From Clostridium sp. (GTDB lineage: Bacteria; Bacillota; Clostridia; Clostridiales; Clostridiaceae): 64,000 nucleotides of DNA. Made by a program: the position numbers and the translations under genes. Positions 36,217 through 45,148 of the stretch are shown here, one piece after another. The notes under the pieces are model-generated. The model saw only the letters and a program-made list of their open reading frames with translations, searched no databases and was not told the origin of the DNA. The stretch is from assembly GCA_031292145.1 (NCBI GenBank), contig JARLHR010000241.1:62001-126000 (forward strand). The letters are read 5' to 3'. Position 1 is the stretch's first letter, and each line of letters starts with the position of its first letter.

Positions 36217-38544
36217 TTATACTGTATCTGACCATTTTGTTTTAGTGTCCAAATTTGCATTCATCAGTTCATTTAAATTATTGATAGATTCAAGTTTGTT
36301 GAATATGATCATAACTTTAAATAAATCTCCATCTATTTCGATATTAAAAGTTCCTCCTTGAGCTTCAACAAAACTCTTAACAATTGCAAGTCCAAGTCCT
36401 GAACCTTCTGTGTTTCTTGATTTATCTCCTCTTTGAAATCTCTCCACTATGTCAAATCCATTGAAGGTGATTTCTTCAGCGGACATATTTTTTATTGTAA
36501 TTTCCGCTTTTTCTTCAGAGTCTATAATATCAATATAAACTCTTGAACCTTCCATTGCATATTTAGCTACATTATTTAAAAGATTTTCAAAAACTCTAAA
36601 CATTTTTTGGCTATCTAATTCCATTATTATTTTAGCTTTTGGAAAATTATTTTTAATATTTAAATTTGCATTTTTTATCTTATCTTCTAATTCAAATTGT
36701 GTCTGCTTCATCAATTCTACTATATCTACTTTTACTAAATTTAAAGTAATATTCCCACTTGTAGCCTTACTTACTTCAAATAAATCTTCAATTAAAAACT
36801 TTAATCTTTGAGATTTTTTATCTAGTGTATAAATATATGACTTTCTTTCTTCCTCTGTAACATTCTCACCCTTAAGCAAATCTACATAGGTTATTATTGA
36901 TGTTAATGGAGTCTTTAAATCATGAGAAACATTTGAAATAAGCTCTGTTTTCATTTTTTGACTTTTAACTTCCTCATCTACTGCCTTTTTAAAACCTTTC
37001 TGTATCTTTACTAGTTGTTCTTTAAATGGATTAAATAATCCTAAATCTTCATTTATATTTACATCTAAACTGCCTTCTGCAATTTTGTTTGTTGTATTAA
37101 ATAATACTTCATATTTATTCTTTATTTTATTTACATATTGTTTTAATAAATTAAACATAATTATACAATAGATAAATGCTAATAATATCCCCAAAAATCC
37201 CGAAAACAATAATGACCTACTTAATAACGTTCCAATACACCATACAATGAAAAAAGCAAAAATTGCAGCAGCATCAATTGCAACTATTTTTATTATAAAT
37301 TTATTAGATTTATCATTTAAATCTATATTGTGAATTGCATTATCTATATTCCTACATATCTTTTGAACATTTCTTTTTATAAATCTTATGATGATACCAG
37401 TAAGTGTTTTTTCCTTAAAATATTTAAAAAGCCCTATACTAAAAATATTTTTAAGCGTAACTATAATTATAAATATTAAAGTAGCAAATAAGGACCAATA
37501 AATCACATTAGATATATACACTACAATATTACCTGTATAAGGATCTATTCCGATTTGTGTTAAACCTTTAGTTGCAAACTCTCCATTTAAAGTGTAAAGT
37601 GCTAATTTACCAGTTCCAATACACATTATAAAAACTATACTACCAATTAAAGTAACTAAAATTTCAAATGGAATTTTAAAAGCTTTTTTGCATATACTAA
37701 TTTCCATTTCAAGTTTGAGCGGAATGCATAAACTCAAAAATAAAACTATTCCCCCAAGAATAAGAACATATATTGACATGATATTGAAATATGACTCTTC
37801 TTGTCCCTGCTCAATCATTTGTGAACATCTATCATTATGCTTCAAATCTTTATTTATTCCATATATAAAAGTCATATTCTTAAATGGTCTATCAATTTGG
37901 TAATTATCTGTGTAAAATAGATGGTTTAATTTCAAGTCATGTAAAAATGTATCTCTAAATGCAGTCTCATTTACACCATATATTTTATTTAAAATCATAT
38001 TACCATTTTCATCAAATTTAATGCTTAGATAGAATAAATAATTATTAGTAATATCATTTGAATTTAATAATGTATTTATATTATTTCCGGTATTAGATTT
38101 AATAACATTATTGTCCTTATCTAATACAACATAATCAATATTTTGATATTCATTGGTTAACTCAGAAGACCAAACATTTAAATGCTCATTTAAATTTTCT
38201 TTTATGACTTCATATTCATTACTATCTTTTGTTTTTAATTCTGATTTTATATAAATATCATTTGCATCAATATATTTATTTTCCATAGTTTCTAATGCAT
38301 CTTTATAAAGTACATAACTACTTTTTGACAAGTTAGAACTAAAATCATTATTATAGTAAGAAAAAGAAATAGAATTGTTTTTCCCAGCTTCTTTTATCTT
38401 AGGATAAATTCCTACCATTAGAATTCCAATAGCAACAACTAAAATTATTGCTATGAAATTAATAATTAATATTTTTTTAGTACTCCTCGTTTTTGTATTT
38501 AGTTCTATATTTTCATTATTATTGTCGTTCAATTTTGTATCCAA
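36217..38544 (-). CDS. Large sensor histidine kinase
   Basis: 775 residues. A first membrane segment at about 27-48 is followed by an extracellular sensor region of about 200 residues, then a block of six or so membrane helices (about 258-475), a HAMP-like linker and the kinase core: NVSHDLKTPLTSIITYVDLL (phosphoacceptor His), NNVAKYAMEGSRV (N box) and GSGLGLAIVKSF (G2). The DxGxG G1 box is not obvious: the segment reads ITIKNMSAEEI, as in some clostridial kinases of this type. It overlaps the response regulator gene by 26 bp and is translationally coupled to it. Signal unknown. Confidence 0.88.
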   Translation of the reverse strand: MDTKLNDNNNENIELNTKTRSTKKILIINFIAIILVVAIGILMVGIYPKIKEAGKNNSISFSYYNNDFSSNLSKSSYVLYKDALETMENKYIDANDIYIKSELKTKDSNEYEVIKENLNEHLNVWSSELTNEYQNIDYVVLDKDNNVIKSNTGNNINTLLNSNDITNNYLFYLSIKFDENGNMILNKIYGVNETAFRDTFLHDLKLNHLFYTDNYQIDRPFKNMTFIYGINKDLKHNDRCSQMIEQGQEESYFNIMSIYVLILGGIVLFLSLCIPLKLEMEISICKKAFKIPFEILVTLIGSIVFIMCIGTGKLALYTLNGEFATKGLTQIGIDPYTGNIVVYISNVIYWSLFATLIFIIIVTLKNIFSIGLFKYFKEKTLTGIIIRFIKRNVQKICRNIDNAIHNIDLNDKSNKFIIKIVAIDAAAIFAFFIVWCIGTLLSRSLLFSGFLGILLAFIYCIIMFNLLKQYVNKIKNKYEVLFNTTNKIAEGSLDVNINEDLGLFNPFKEQLVKIQKGFKKAVDEEVKSQKMKTELISNVSHDLKTPLTSIITYVDLLKGENVTEEERKSYIYTLDKKSQRLKFLIEDLFEVSKATSGNITLNLVKVDIVELMKQTQFELEDKIKNANLNIKNNFPKAKIIMELDSQKMFRVFENLLNNVAKYAMEGSRVYIDIIDSEEKAEITIKNMSAEEITFNGFDIVERFQRGDKSRNTEGSGLGLAIVKSFVEAQGGTFNIEIDGDLFKVMIIFNKLESINNLNELMNANLDTKTKWSDTV

Positions 38545-39223
38545 CTCCCCATACCACCTTTAAATATTTCGGATTCTTTCTGTCAATTTCAATTTTTTCT
38601 CTTATATTTCTAACATGCACCATTACGGTATCAGTATTTATAGCTTGTTCATTCCAGACTAATTCGTATATCTCCTCTGCTGAAAAGACTCTTCCTGGAC
38701 TTTTCATAAGTAACTTTAAAATTTTGAATTCTATTGGAGTAACTTTAACTTCGTCTCCATCTAAAATCACTTCTTTAGTATCTAAATTTAATTCAAGTCC
38801 TCCAATAACATAGCTATTATTGTTTTCCTCTAAATCATTTACAACATTTAAATATTTTGAATATCTTCTTAGTTGCGAATTTACCCTGGCTAAAAGCTCC
38901 ATTGGATTAAATGGTTTTGTTACATAATCATCTGCTCCAATATTAAGCCCCATAATCTTGTCCATTTCTTCTGATTTTGCAGTAAGCATTATAACTGGAA
39001 ACTCATAATTTTCACGAAGCTTCATGACCATTATAGTTCCATCCATTTTTGGCATCATAATATCAACAATTGCTAAATGTAGAGTCTCCCTTTCAATAAT
39101 TTCAAGCCCTTCTATTCCATTGCTCGCTTTAAAAACATTATATCCTTGGTTCTTTAAATAAATTTCAATACCATCGCATATTTCTTTTTCATCTTCCACA
39201 ATTAAAACATTATATAAGTTCAT
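38519..39223 (-). CDS. OmpR-family response regulator
   Basis: 234 residues, full length. Receiver domain with acidic pocket VEDEKE, phosphoacceptor in LAIVDIMMPKMDG (about Asp53) and DYVTKPFNPMELLARV. The winged-helix domain covers about 130-230 (VTPIEFKILKLLMKSPGRVFS). It is the first gene of the pair with the large kinase. The transmembrane kinase suggests cell-envelope control, but no target promoter was identified. The 39224-39535 gap upstream is AT-rich and holds only promoters. Confidence 0.9.
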   Translation of the reverse strand: MNLYNVLIVEDEKEICDGIEIYLKNQGYNVFKASNGIEGLEIIERETLHLAIVDIMMPKMDGTIMVMKLRENYEFPVIMLTAKSEEMDKIMGLNIGADDYVTKPFNPMELLARVNSQLRRYSKYLNVVNDLEENNNSYVIGGLELNLDTKEVILDGDEVKVTPIEFKILKLLMKSPGRVFSAEEIYELVWNEQAINTDTVMVHVRNIREKIEIDRKNPKYLKVVWGVGYKIERQ

Positions 39224-39535
39224 TTTTATATCCTCACATTTTTATTTCATATGCCATACATATAATTTACACGCTATACTATTATATAACATTACTAGAA
39301 TAATCAACTAGTTAATCAAGTTGTTTCAATAATTCCTTAAGCACAATTAACAATATAAATTATTAATCTAAAGAGAATCATCATAAAAAACGAAAGAATT
39401 TCTAAAAATTTTCCTGCTTATCATACTTTGGGCACATTCCTTTCTTTCTTAATTTTTAGAGACCTTACCCCAAACATATTAAAAACATTAATCACATATA
39501 TTAAACATGTAAATTTTAAAAAAGGTGTTAACATT

Positions 39536-40468
39536 ATGTATAAAGATATTGAAAATAAATTAGGCCTAGAAATAGAACAGACTACAATTTTAAACTCAGG
39601 ATGGGCTGGAGAAATTATTTCATTAAAACTAAAAGATAATATGCAAAAATATATAGTTAAAACATATAGCAGCAGTAAAAATGGACTTGAAAATATAAAG
39701 CAGGAATGGGCAGGTTTAAATATTTTATATAAGGCAAATTATCCTGTTCCAAAACCAGTAATGATTAATGACTCTACAAATATACCCCCCTATATAGTCA
39801 TGGAAGAAATTAAAGGAGAGAATTTTTGGACGTACTACTTGAATCTAGCAAATGAAAACAAGGAACAGTTATTATATGAATTTACAAGATTATTTTTTGA
39901 GCTTCATGAGCTAGATACATCTATAGTAAATAATAGCCAAACAAAATATTCTACAGCATCTTTTATTGAAGAAGAGATTAACAATATAAAAAAGTTAATT
40001 GAAGAAAATAATTTGAAATGCTTTAACGATGTACTACATTGGTTGCAATTTGAAAAAACAAATATTATGAACCATACCTTATCTATTATCCACAGAGATT
40101 TTCATCCTTGGAACGTAATAGTAGATATCACTGGAAAGCTCTACGTAATTGATTTGTTATGGGGCATTGGGGACTATAGATTTGATTTAGCATGGACATG
40201 CACTTTGATGGAAAGAAGTGGATTTAAAGACTTTAGCGATAATATCTTTAATAAATACCAATCACTAAAAAAAGAAAACATTAGTAATTTTGAATATTTT
40301 AAAGTATTATCAACCTTAAGATGGCTAGTTAATGTTGTAATCTCATTAAAAACCGGAGATAACCTTAATGAAACTCGAAATGCCGAATTTGAAAATTTTA
40401 TTAGCCCACTTATACAAAAAGGAGTACAGCTAATCAAAGAAATTGCATGTATACAAATAATAATTTAG
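39536..40468 (+). CDS. Aminoglycoside phosphotransferase (APH)-family kinase-like protein
   Basis: 310 residues starting at ATG 39536, chosen for AAAAAAGGTGTTAACATT upstream; a longer open frame begins 36 codons earlier without a site. The kinase features are visible: a small N-lobe with KYIVKTYSS (Lys), PYIVMEEIKGENFW hinge, the catalytic loop IIHRDFHPWNVIVD near residue 182 and metal-binding YVIDLLWG near 205. Family members phosphorylate antibiotics, homoserine, choline or similar alcohols. No specificity can be read. A family B repeat begins 20 bp after the stop codon. Confidence 0.8.
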   Translation: MYKDIENKLGLEIEQTTILNSGWAGEIISLKLKDNMQKYIVKTYSSSKNGLENIKQEWAGLNILYKANYPVPKPVMINDSTNIPPYIVMEEIKGENFWTYYLNLANENKEQLLYEFTRLFFELHELDTSIVNNSQTKYSTASFIEEEINNIKKLIEENNLKCFNDVLHWLQFEKTNIMNHTLSIIHRDFHPWNVIVDITGKLYVIDLLWGIGDYRFDLAWTCTLMERSGFKDFSDNIFNKYQSLKKENISNFEYFKVLSTLRWLVNVVISLKTGDNLNETRNAEFENFISPLIQKGVQLIKEIACIQIII

Positions 40469-40488
40469 CACATTACTATCACTATATA

Positions 40489-40608
40489 TTAGGCACATTC
40501 AAAAAATAACAAGTCCATCTGCCTCCCTTGTCTGATGAAAAATATGCACCTTTCATATTAACATCTACACACTGCATTTTGAACTTGTTATTTTCTTTGA
40601 TATGCCCA
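40489..40608. repeat. Family B repeat, short form (copy B3)
   Basis: TTAGGCACATTCAAAAAATA with AACAAGTCCA at the left faces TTGAACTTGTTATTTTCTTT with GATATGCCC at the right, 120 bp in all. It lies 20 bp downstream of the APH gene and may end its transcript. The rest of the 40469-40768 gap is AT-rich with nothing recognisable. Confidence 0.75.
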
Positions 40609-40768
40609 TAAACTTTGTTTTAATGTGAATTTCTTTTTACATTATGTATATATATATTCCTTATTAATAGAACAGCGTAATAATAAATTACTATGTTAAA
40701 AAATAAGCTTAATATGTTAACCATGTTTTCTTACTAAATTTCATTAAACTTTCCCCCTACCCAACTTA

Positions 40769-41698
40769 TTAAAATTTATATTTTATTTCTTCAGCTTTTT
40801 CCTCAGCTGCTTTTATTGCCTCACTCCCAGCTTTACACATAACATTAATCCCCCTAACAATAGTTACAATTACAAAGGCTTCCACTAATTCTTCCATAGT
40901 TAAACCTGCTTCTATAGCTGCAACAGCATGTGCTTTTGCCCCACTTACTTCATCATCTAAACTATCTAATATTGTAAAAATTAATTCACTTGTCTTTTTA
41001 GGCAAATGTGCATTTTGAACTGATTCACGCATAACTAAGTAACCTTTTAATGCATCCTTAGAATATTTAGAAAATATTTCAGCAAAAGGAGGATTCCATT
41101 TTAACTCATTTTTATAATAACTAAGAATATCATCCGTTTTATTGTCCTCTTCATGCTTCTCATCAGCTACAACATTAAAATTATCTTCCTTAGAACAAAT
41201 GGTACTCGCTGAATCGCATTTTTCTTTCTTAAAAATAAATGAAACAGCACCATTACTGTATTGGTTTTCTTTTAAAAATGTAAACCCGCATTTTTTAGTA
41301 TAAAAATAGTGATTTCTTTTAGAGTAATCTGGAGTTTCAACTATCCAGACCTTAGCCTCCACATATTTTTCCTCTATATTCTTCCATACAGTAGTTCCAA
41401 TATGATACTCTCTATACTTAGGATCTATAAATAACATTTCTAGGGTATACTCTTTATTTGGCTTAAAACTAATTGTATAAGCTCCAACAATAATATTGTT
41501 ATAAATTATCTTGAAGCTTTCAAAATCCTTCTGCTCATTAAGCTTTTTAATTAGACTCCCATTGTTATATCCATTAGGACCATCTTCTTTTATATTAGTA
41601 TGAATTGCTGTATCTTCATTAAACGCAGCTGTCATTATTCTTGTTAATACCCCATAATCAGTTGGAACTATATTTAAATATTCTATACCATTCTTCAT
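40769..41698 (-). CDS. GNAT acetyltransferase fused to a CMD/AhpD-like domain
   Basis: 309 residues from ATG 41698, which overlaps the upstream stop as ATGA and follows AAAAGGAG. Residues about 1-158 are a GNAT domain (FIDPKYREYHIGTTVW is the CoA loop region). A charged linker at about 160-195 leads to a carboxymuconolactone-decarboxylase/AhpD-like domain, about 200-305. The redox CxxC and following His region of AhpD is here DDEVSGAKAHAVAA, so both cysteines are missing while the His remains. Redox activity is therefore unlikely. The fusion is unusual. It is coupled to a second GNAT gene upstream. Confidence 0.75.
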   Translation of the reverse strand: MKNGIEYLNIVPTDYGVLTRIMTAAFNEDTAIHTNIKEDGPNGYNNGSLIKKLNEQKDFESFKIIYNNIIVGAYTISFKPNKEYTLEMLFIDPKYREYHIGTTVWKNIEEKYVEAKVWIVETPDYSKRNHYFYTKKCGFTFLKENQYSNGAVSFIFKKEKCDSASTICSKEDNFNVVADEKHEEDNKTDDILSYYKNELKWNPPFAEIFSKYSKDALKGYLVMRESVQNAHLPKKTSELIFTILDSLDDEVSGAKAHAVAAIEAGLTMEELVEAFVIVTIVRGINVMCKAGSEAIKAAEEKAEEIKYKF

Positions 41699-42240
41699 TT
41701 TAAATACTCCTTTTCCCATTCACCCTTTAAAATTGCCATATCATATATATTCCAACTACTGGAAGATGTTTTTCTTGCATTCTCTATAAAATTCTCTTTT
41801 TTAAAACCCAGATTTTCATAACACCTAATTGCTCTATTATTAAAATCAAATACGCGCAAAGCTACCTTTTCAAATTTCATATTTTCAAAACCAATTTTTA
41901 AGATTTCCTTTAATACTTCTTGCCCTATTCCTTTTCCTCTATTTTTTTCTTCTCCAATTAAAAATCTGCATATCATACCAACTCGTTTATTTTTATCTAT
42001 TTCTCGTAGCTCAATAGTTCCAATAGCCTCATTTGTACCAACAGTCTTTATCTTATAAACATAAATATTAAATTCATTATTTTTCACTTCATTTGTAAAA
42101 TAATTATCTATTTGTTCAACTGTTAATGGATAATTATACATAGGTCCAGCCCATTGCAATAAATCATCAGCAGTTTTATCTTTATTCCACTCTACAACTT
42201 TATTGAAATCTTCTTTTTCCAATAAACTAATTTTTATCAT
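41695..42240 (-). CDS. GNAT N-acetyltransferase
   Basis: 181 residues, RimJ/RimL-like. The CoA loop EEKNRGKGIGQEVLKEIL lies near residue 98, and FDFNNRAIRCYENLGFK near 133 is the usual C-terminal signature. Its stop codon overlaps the start codon of the GNAT-CMD fusion gene by ATGA, so the two are cotranslated. Substrate unknown; together they may modify and process the same small molecule. Confidence 0.8.
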   Translation of the reverse strand: MIKISLLEKEDFNKVVEWNKDKTADDLLQWAGPMYNYPLTVEQIDNYFTNEVKNNEFNIYVYKIKTVGTNEAIGTIELREIDKNKRVGMICRFLIGEEKNRGKGIGQEVLKEILKIGFENMKFEKVALRVFDFNNRAIRCYENLGFKKENFIENARKTSSSSWNIYDMAILKGEWEKEYLK

Positions 42241-42390
42241 GATAATAACCTCACATAATCTTTTTTATTAATATACTCTCTAACCTAAGGTATGAGTCAA
42301 CTCCTTAATAAGAAATTATATGTAATAAACATCTCTATCTAAAATTATAAGCAATTTCACATAAAGATGTTTTAAATAAATGTTATTTTT

Positions 42391-42466
42391 CTATTTTATT
42401 GGATATTGTATTTCTGTTATATATTCATTTTGATCACTAGTTGCCCATTCACCTTTATGATAACCT
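42391..42466 (-). pseudogene. C-terminal remnant of a GyrI-like ligand-binding domain
   Basis: On the minus strand a frame reads GYHKGEWATSDQNEYITEIQ then YPIK and a TAG at 42391. The EYITEIQYPI end is typical of the GyrI-like effector domain found in AraC-type and stand-alone regulators. Stops close the frame upstream and no start is present. It is a short relic only. Confidence 0.5.
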
Positions 42467-42471
42467 TATGT

Positions 42472-43020
42472 CTAAGATATTCCATTTAAATAATCAGCTC
42501 TAAAAATATTATAATATAATGTAGTAACTTCTTTATCACCTAATAATGCTAACTTTTCATCTTTTTCAAATCTATATTTAAATTTACATTTTTCAACCAC
42601 TCTTTTTGATTTTAAATTAAAGTCATAATGTCCACACCAAATTAAATCTAAACTCAATTCATCAAAGCCATATTTAATCAAACACTTTACAGCCTCTGGA
42701 ATAATACCTTGTCCCCAATATTTAGGATTAAGAACATATCCTATTTCCCTTTGATTTAAATTTAAAAGACTTTCATCCGGTTTTCTATCATGAAGTCCTA
42801 TTCCACCAATAACTTTATTTTCTTCCTTTAAAACAATAGCATATGAATCATTATTTTTAATGAACATTTTTATTACTTCTTTACTTTGTTCTTCATTTTT
42901 ATGCTGTGGCCAACCTGCGTTAGGACCAACCATTTCACTTCTTCCATATTCATACAAATCCTTACTATCAGTTTCATTCCACATTCTTAATATTAATCTG
43001 TTTGTAGTTAAAGTATCCAT
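42472..43020 (-). CDS. GNAT N-acetyltransferase (RimJ/RimL type)
   Basis: 182 residues. The opening LTTNRLILRMWNETDSKDLYEY is characteristic of the Acetyltransf_3 group. GYVLNPKYWGQGIIPEAVK near residue 90 is the CoA-binding region, and GYHDFNLKSKRVVEKCKFK-like sequence follows. Some members acetylate ribosomal protein N-termini, many others modify small molecules. It starts 48 bp downstream of the M50 protease gene on the same strand and may be cotranscribed with it. Confidence 0.8.
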   Translation of the reverse strand: MDTLTTNRLILRMWNETDSKDLYEYGRSEMVGPNAGWPQHKNEEQSKEVIKMFIKNNDSYAIVLKEENKVIGGIGLHDRKPDESLLNLNQREIGYVLNPKYWGQGIIPEAVKCLIKYGFDELSLDLIWCGHYDFNLKSKRVVEKCKFKYRFEKDEKLALLGDKEVTTLYYNIFRADYLNGIS

Positions 43021-43068
43021 CTAACCTTTCCCCCAACTAAAGCATATTCGATAATGTAACTTTTTTCA

Positions 43069-43950
43069 TCAACGCATATAAATTACGTGAAGGTCATGAA
43101 TATAGAATATACCAATTCCCAAAAGTGCCATTAATCCAAAGAATATCAAAGAAAAAATAATCTTAACATATATGCTTGTATTATAGTAATTAGTATCTGG
43201 ATTTTTCCATTGTTTAAACGCTTGTACACATCCCATAATTAAGAACAGTATTATTATTGGATTAAAAAATTTAATTGATATAAATAGTAATATTGGTATA
43301 CCTATAAGCCATATTTTAGGCGAAATAGCTGTGACAATACGTCCTCCATCCAATGGATGTACTGGTATTAAATTAAATAAATTGATCATAAATCCAGTAT
43401 AAGCAAGGGCAAGAAATAAGTTATTTCCTGTAGCCATATAAATTAGCACAGAACCTAAAGCTGCCAAACTTCCTAAAATTGGTCCACCCGCTGCCATTGC
43501 TGCTTCTTTAGCTGCATTCTCCGGTTCATCTTTCATGCTTATAAATGCACCTACAAAAGGAACAAACACTGGTCCTGAAACATTGATATTTACTTTCTTC
43601 GCCATAATATAATGTCCCATTTCATGAGCAAATAAAAGTAATACAAAACCTAATCCATAAGCCCATCCATACATTTGAGCATAAATAACAATCATGAAAA
43701 GCATAGATATTAAAGTTGATGCAAATTTACCAAATTTAAGTGCTATTAGTATAAATTTAAGCTTTGCAAAGATAAAAAATATCGCAAATTTAAACTTTGC
43801 TAATACAGCTCCAATGACTGCTAATATTCCCCAAAGTCCTTTTTTCTCCTTTACTGTATTAACCAGAGATTTTGAAACATCCGGATTTTCAGTATATTTA
43901 ATTTCTGAACTTTCAACTTTTTCTTTGTCTAGATTATTATCATTTTCCAT
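43069..43950 (-). CDS. Site-2 protease family (M50) membrane zinc metalloprotease
   Basis: 293 residues. An N-terminal charged tail of about 40 residues is followed by five or six membrane helices. The zinc site is HEMGH (His109, Glu110, His113 approximately) in LLLFAHEMGHYIMAKK, and the third ligand is in NLIPVHPLDGGRIV near 193. The family cleaves membrane-bound anti-sigma factors or peptides within the bilayer. The compact form without a PDZ domain is usual for Firmicute homologues of YdhP/YwhC-like proteins. Target unknown. Its start is preceded by AGAGAGAATTTAGTT. Confidence 0.85.
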   Translation of the reverse strand: MENDNNLDKEKVESSEIKYTENPDVSKSLVNTVKEKKGLWGILAVIGAVLAKFKFAIFFIFAKLKFILIALKFGKFASTLISMLFMIVIYAQMYGWAYGLGFVLLLFAHEMGHYIMAKKVNINVSGPVFVPFVGAFISMKDEPENAAKEAAMAAGGPILGSLAALGSVLIYMATGNNLFLALAYTGFMINLFNLIPVHPLDGGRIVTAISPKIWLIGIPILLFISIKFFNPIIILFLIMGCVQAFKQWKNPDTNYYNTSIYVKIIFSLIFFGLMALLGIGIFYIHDLHVIYMR

Positions 43951-44109
43951 AACTAAATTCTCTCTCTTCTAAAAAATATATTTCTATTTCTTTAAAAAAT
44001 AAAATTTTTAGATTTTTATTTTTTAATAATAATTTCTTACAATCTGCTCCATATACGCATGGTTCAATTATAACATATTTTCCATATGATGTATTCTTAA
44101 AATATAATT

Positions 44110-44136
44110 AAGGGAAGCTTAAATTCAGCTTCCCTT
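44110..44136. terminator. Terminator hairpin downstream of the DJ-1 region
   Basis: AAGGGAAGCT and AGCTTCCCTT form a perfect stem with a TAAATTC loop, with AT-rich flanks. It would end minus-strand transcription coming from the DJ-1 gene and small frame above. Confidence 0.8.
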
Positions 44137-44160
44137 CCAGTTTTGGTATTTTGTCTTTAT

Positions 44161-44310
44161 CTATTTTACTATTTCTATTATCCAAGTAAAATTCACAATA
44201 TGTTCACTACGAATTTTGCACCCTAAATAACTAACGTATCTTTCTAATTTTTCTACATTTGCATAGTATTTAAAGTCTATTATATTTTTCAAATAAACCG
44301 AGCTCATCAT
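44161..44310 (-). CDS. Possible 49-residue small protein, perhaps part of a frameshifted gene
   Basis: ATG 44310 opens MMSSVYLKNIIDFKYY.. ending VNFTWIIEIVK. A second minus-strand frame just upstream (about 44270-44380, MWLDMCEFENKAVRFDKM..) could join it by a single frameshift near 44295, giving a protein of about 72 residues. The ribosome site is weak in both cases. I recognise no family. It follows the DJ-1 gene. Confidence 0.3.
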   Translation of the reverse strand: MMSSVYLKNIIDFKYYANVEKLERYVSYLGCKIRSEHIVNFTWIIEIVK

Positions 44311-44396
44311 TTGATTTATCTCTAACCATTTTATCAAACCTTACTGCCTTATTCTCAAATTCACACATATCAAGCCACATCTTTCTATTTATGATG

Positions 44397-44975
44397 CTAT
44401 ATACCTTTAATCTCTCTAGAAAAATTGTCTTTATCCTCTTGATTTTCAAACAATTTAAACCAATCACATATTTCAATTGCAAAATCAATGAAGGCTGTTC
44501 CTTGAGCAGTTATAATATTTTCATCTCTTACCACTCTTTCTAAAACAAAATTTTCTCTTGGAAACGGATCTTTTTCTCCAAACACTTCAATATGTCTCTC
44601 AGTCCATTGAATAGCTGGAGTAGTATACTTTACATTGTTTAATATTCCTGACTTTGCTAAAAATACTGTTCCAGCACCACATATGGCACTAATTAATTTT
44701 CCTTTTGAATTTAATGTATTAATCAATTCCATTAGTTTAGGTTTAGTATCTCCGTACCATCCGCCTGGTATTATTAATGCTTCTACATCTTCGTTTAATA
44801 CATCAGAAACTAACTTTGACGGCTTGCATAAAATTCCCGAGCGGCCCTTAATAATTTTATCTTCATATGCTATTGTAATTATTTCTTTATTAGCACTTGT
44901 ATTTAATAAATGAGTAATAAATGTTATCTCATAATCTGTCATATCATCAAAAATAAATACTAGTATTTTTCCCAT
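44397..44975 (-). CDS. DJ-1/PfpI family protein
   Basis: 192 residues. The nucleophile elbow cysteine is in LISAICGAGTVFLAKSG near residue 100, with the partner glutamate early in VFIFDDMTDYE and the ALIIPGGWYGDTKP segment near 70. The group includes chaperone/glyoxalase-like enzymes and ThiJ-type proteins; this branch (VFIFDDMTDYEITF) is common in Firmicutes and has no agreed function. A typical TIPTIC-box start with GGGGGAG precedes it. Confidence 0.8.
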   Translation of the reverse strand: MGKILVFIFDDMTDYEITFITHLLNTSANKEIITIAYEDKIIKGRSGILCKPSKLVSDVLNEDVEALIIPGGWYGDTKPKLMELINTLNSKGKLISAICGAGTVFLAKSGILNNVKYTTPAIQWTERHIEVFGEKDPFPRENFVLERVVRDENIITAQGTAFIDFAIEICDWFKLFENQEDKDNFSREIKGI

Positions 44976-45148
44976 TTGACTCCCCCCATTTCATCTATGC
45001 AAATTTTTGGTCTTGAAACAATATTTATAATCCACATTCCATATAAATTTCATTAATACATGGACTTTTTGCCTCTATGTATTAATCAATAATAATTCAT
45101 TAATTATTTTACTATTTAATTTCCATACATTACAACCAAAGTTACTTA

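Noticed and set aside
44270..44488. 72-codon minus-strand frame overlapping the DJ-1 gene end
   Set aside because: The N-terminal half is an alternate reading of DJ-1 codons; only the last third may be part of a small frameshifted gene, recorded separately.
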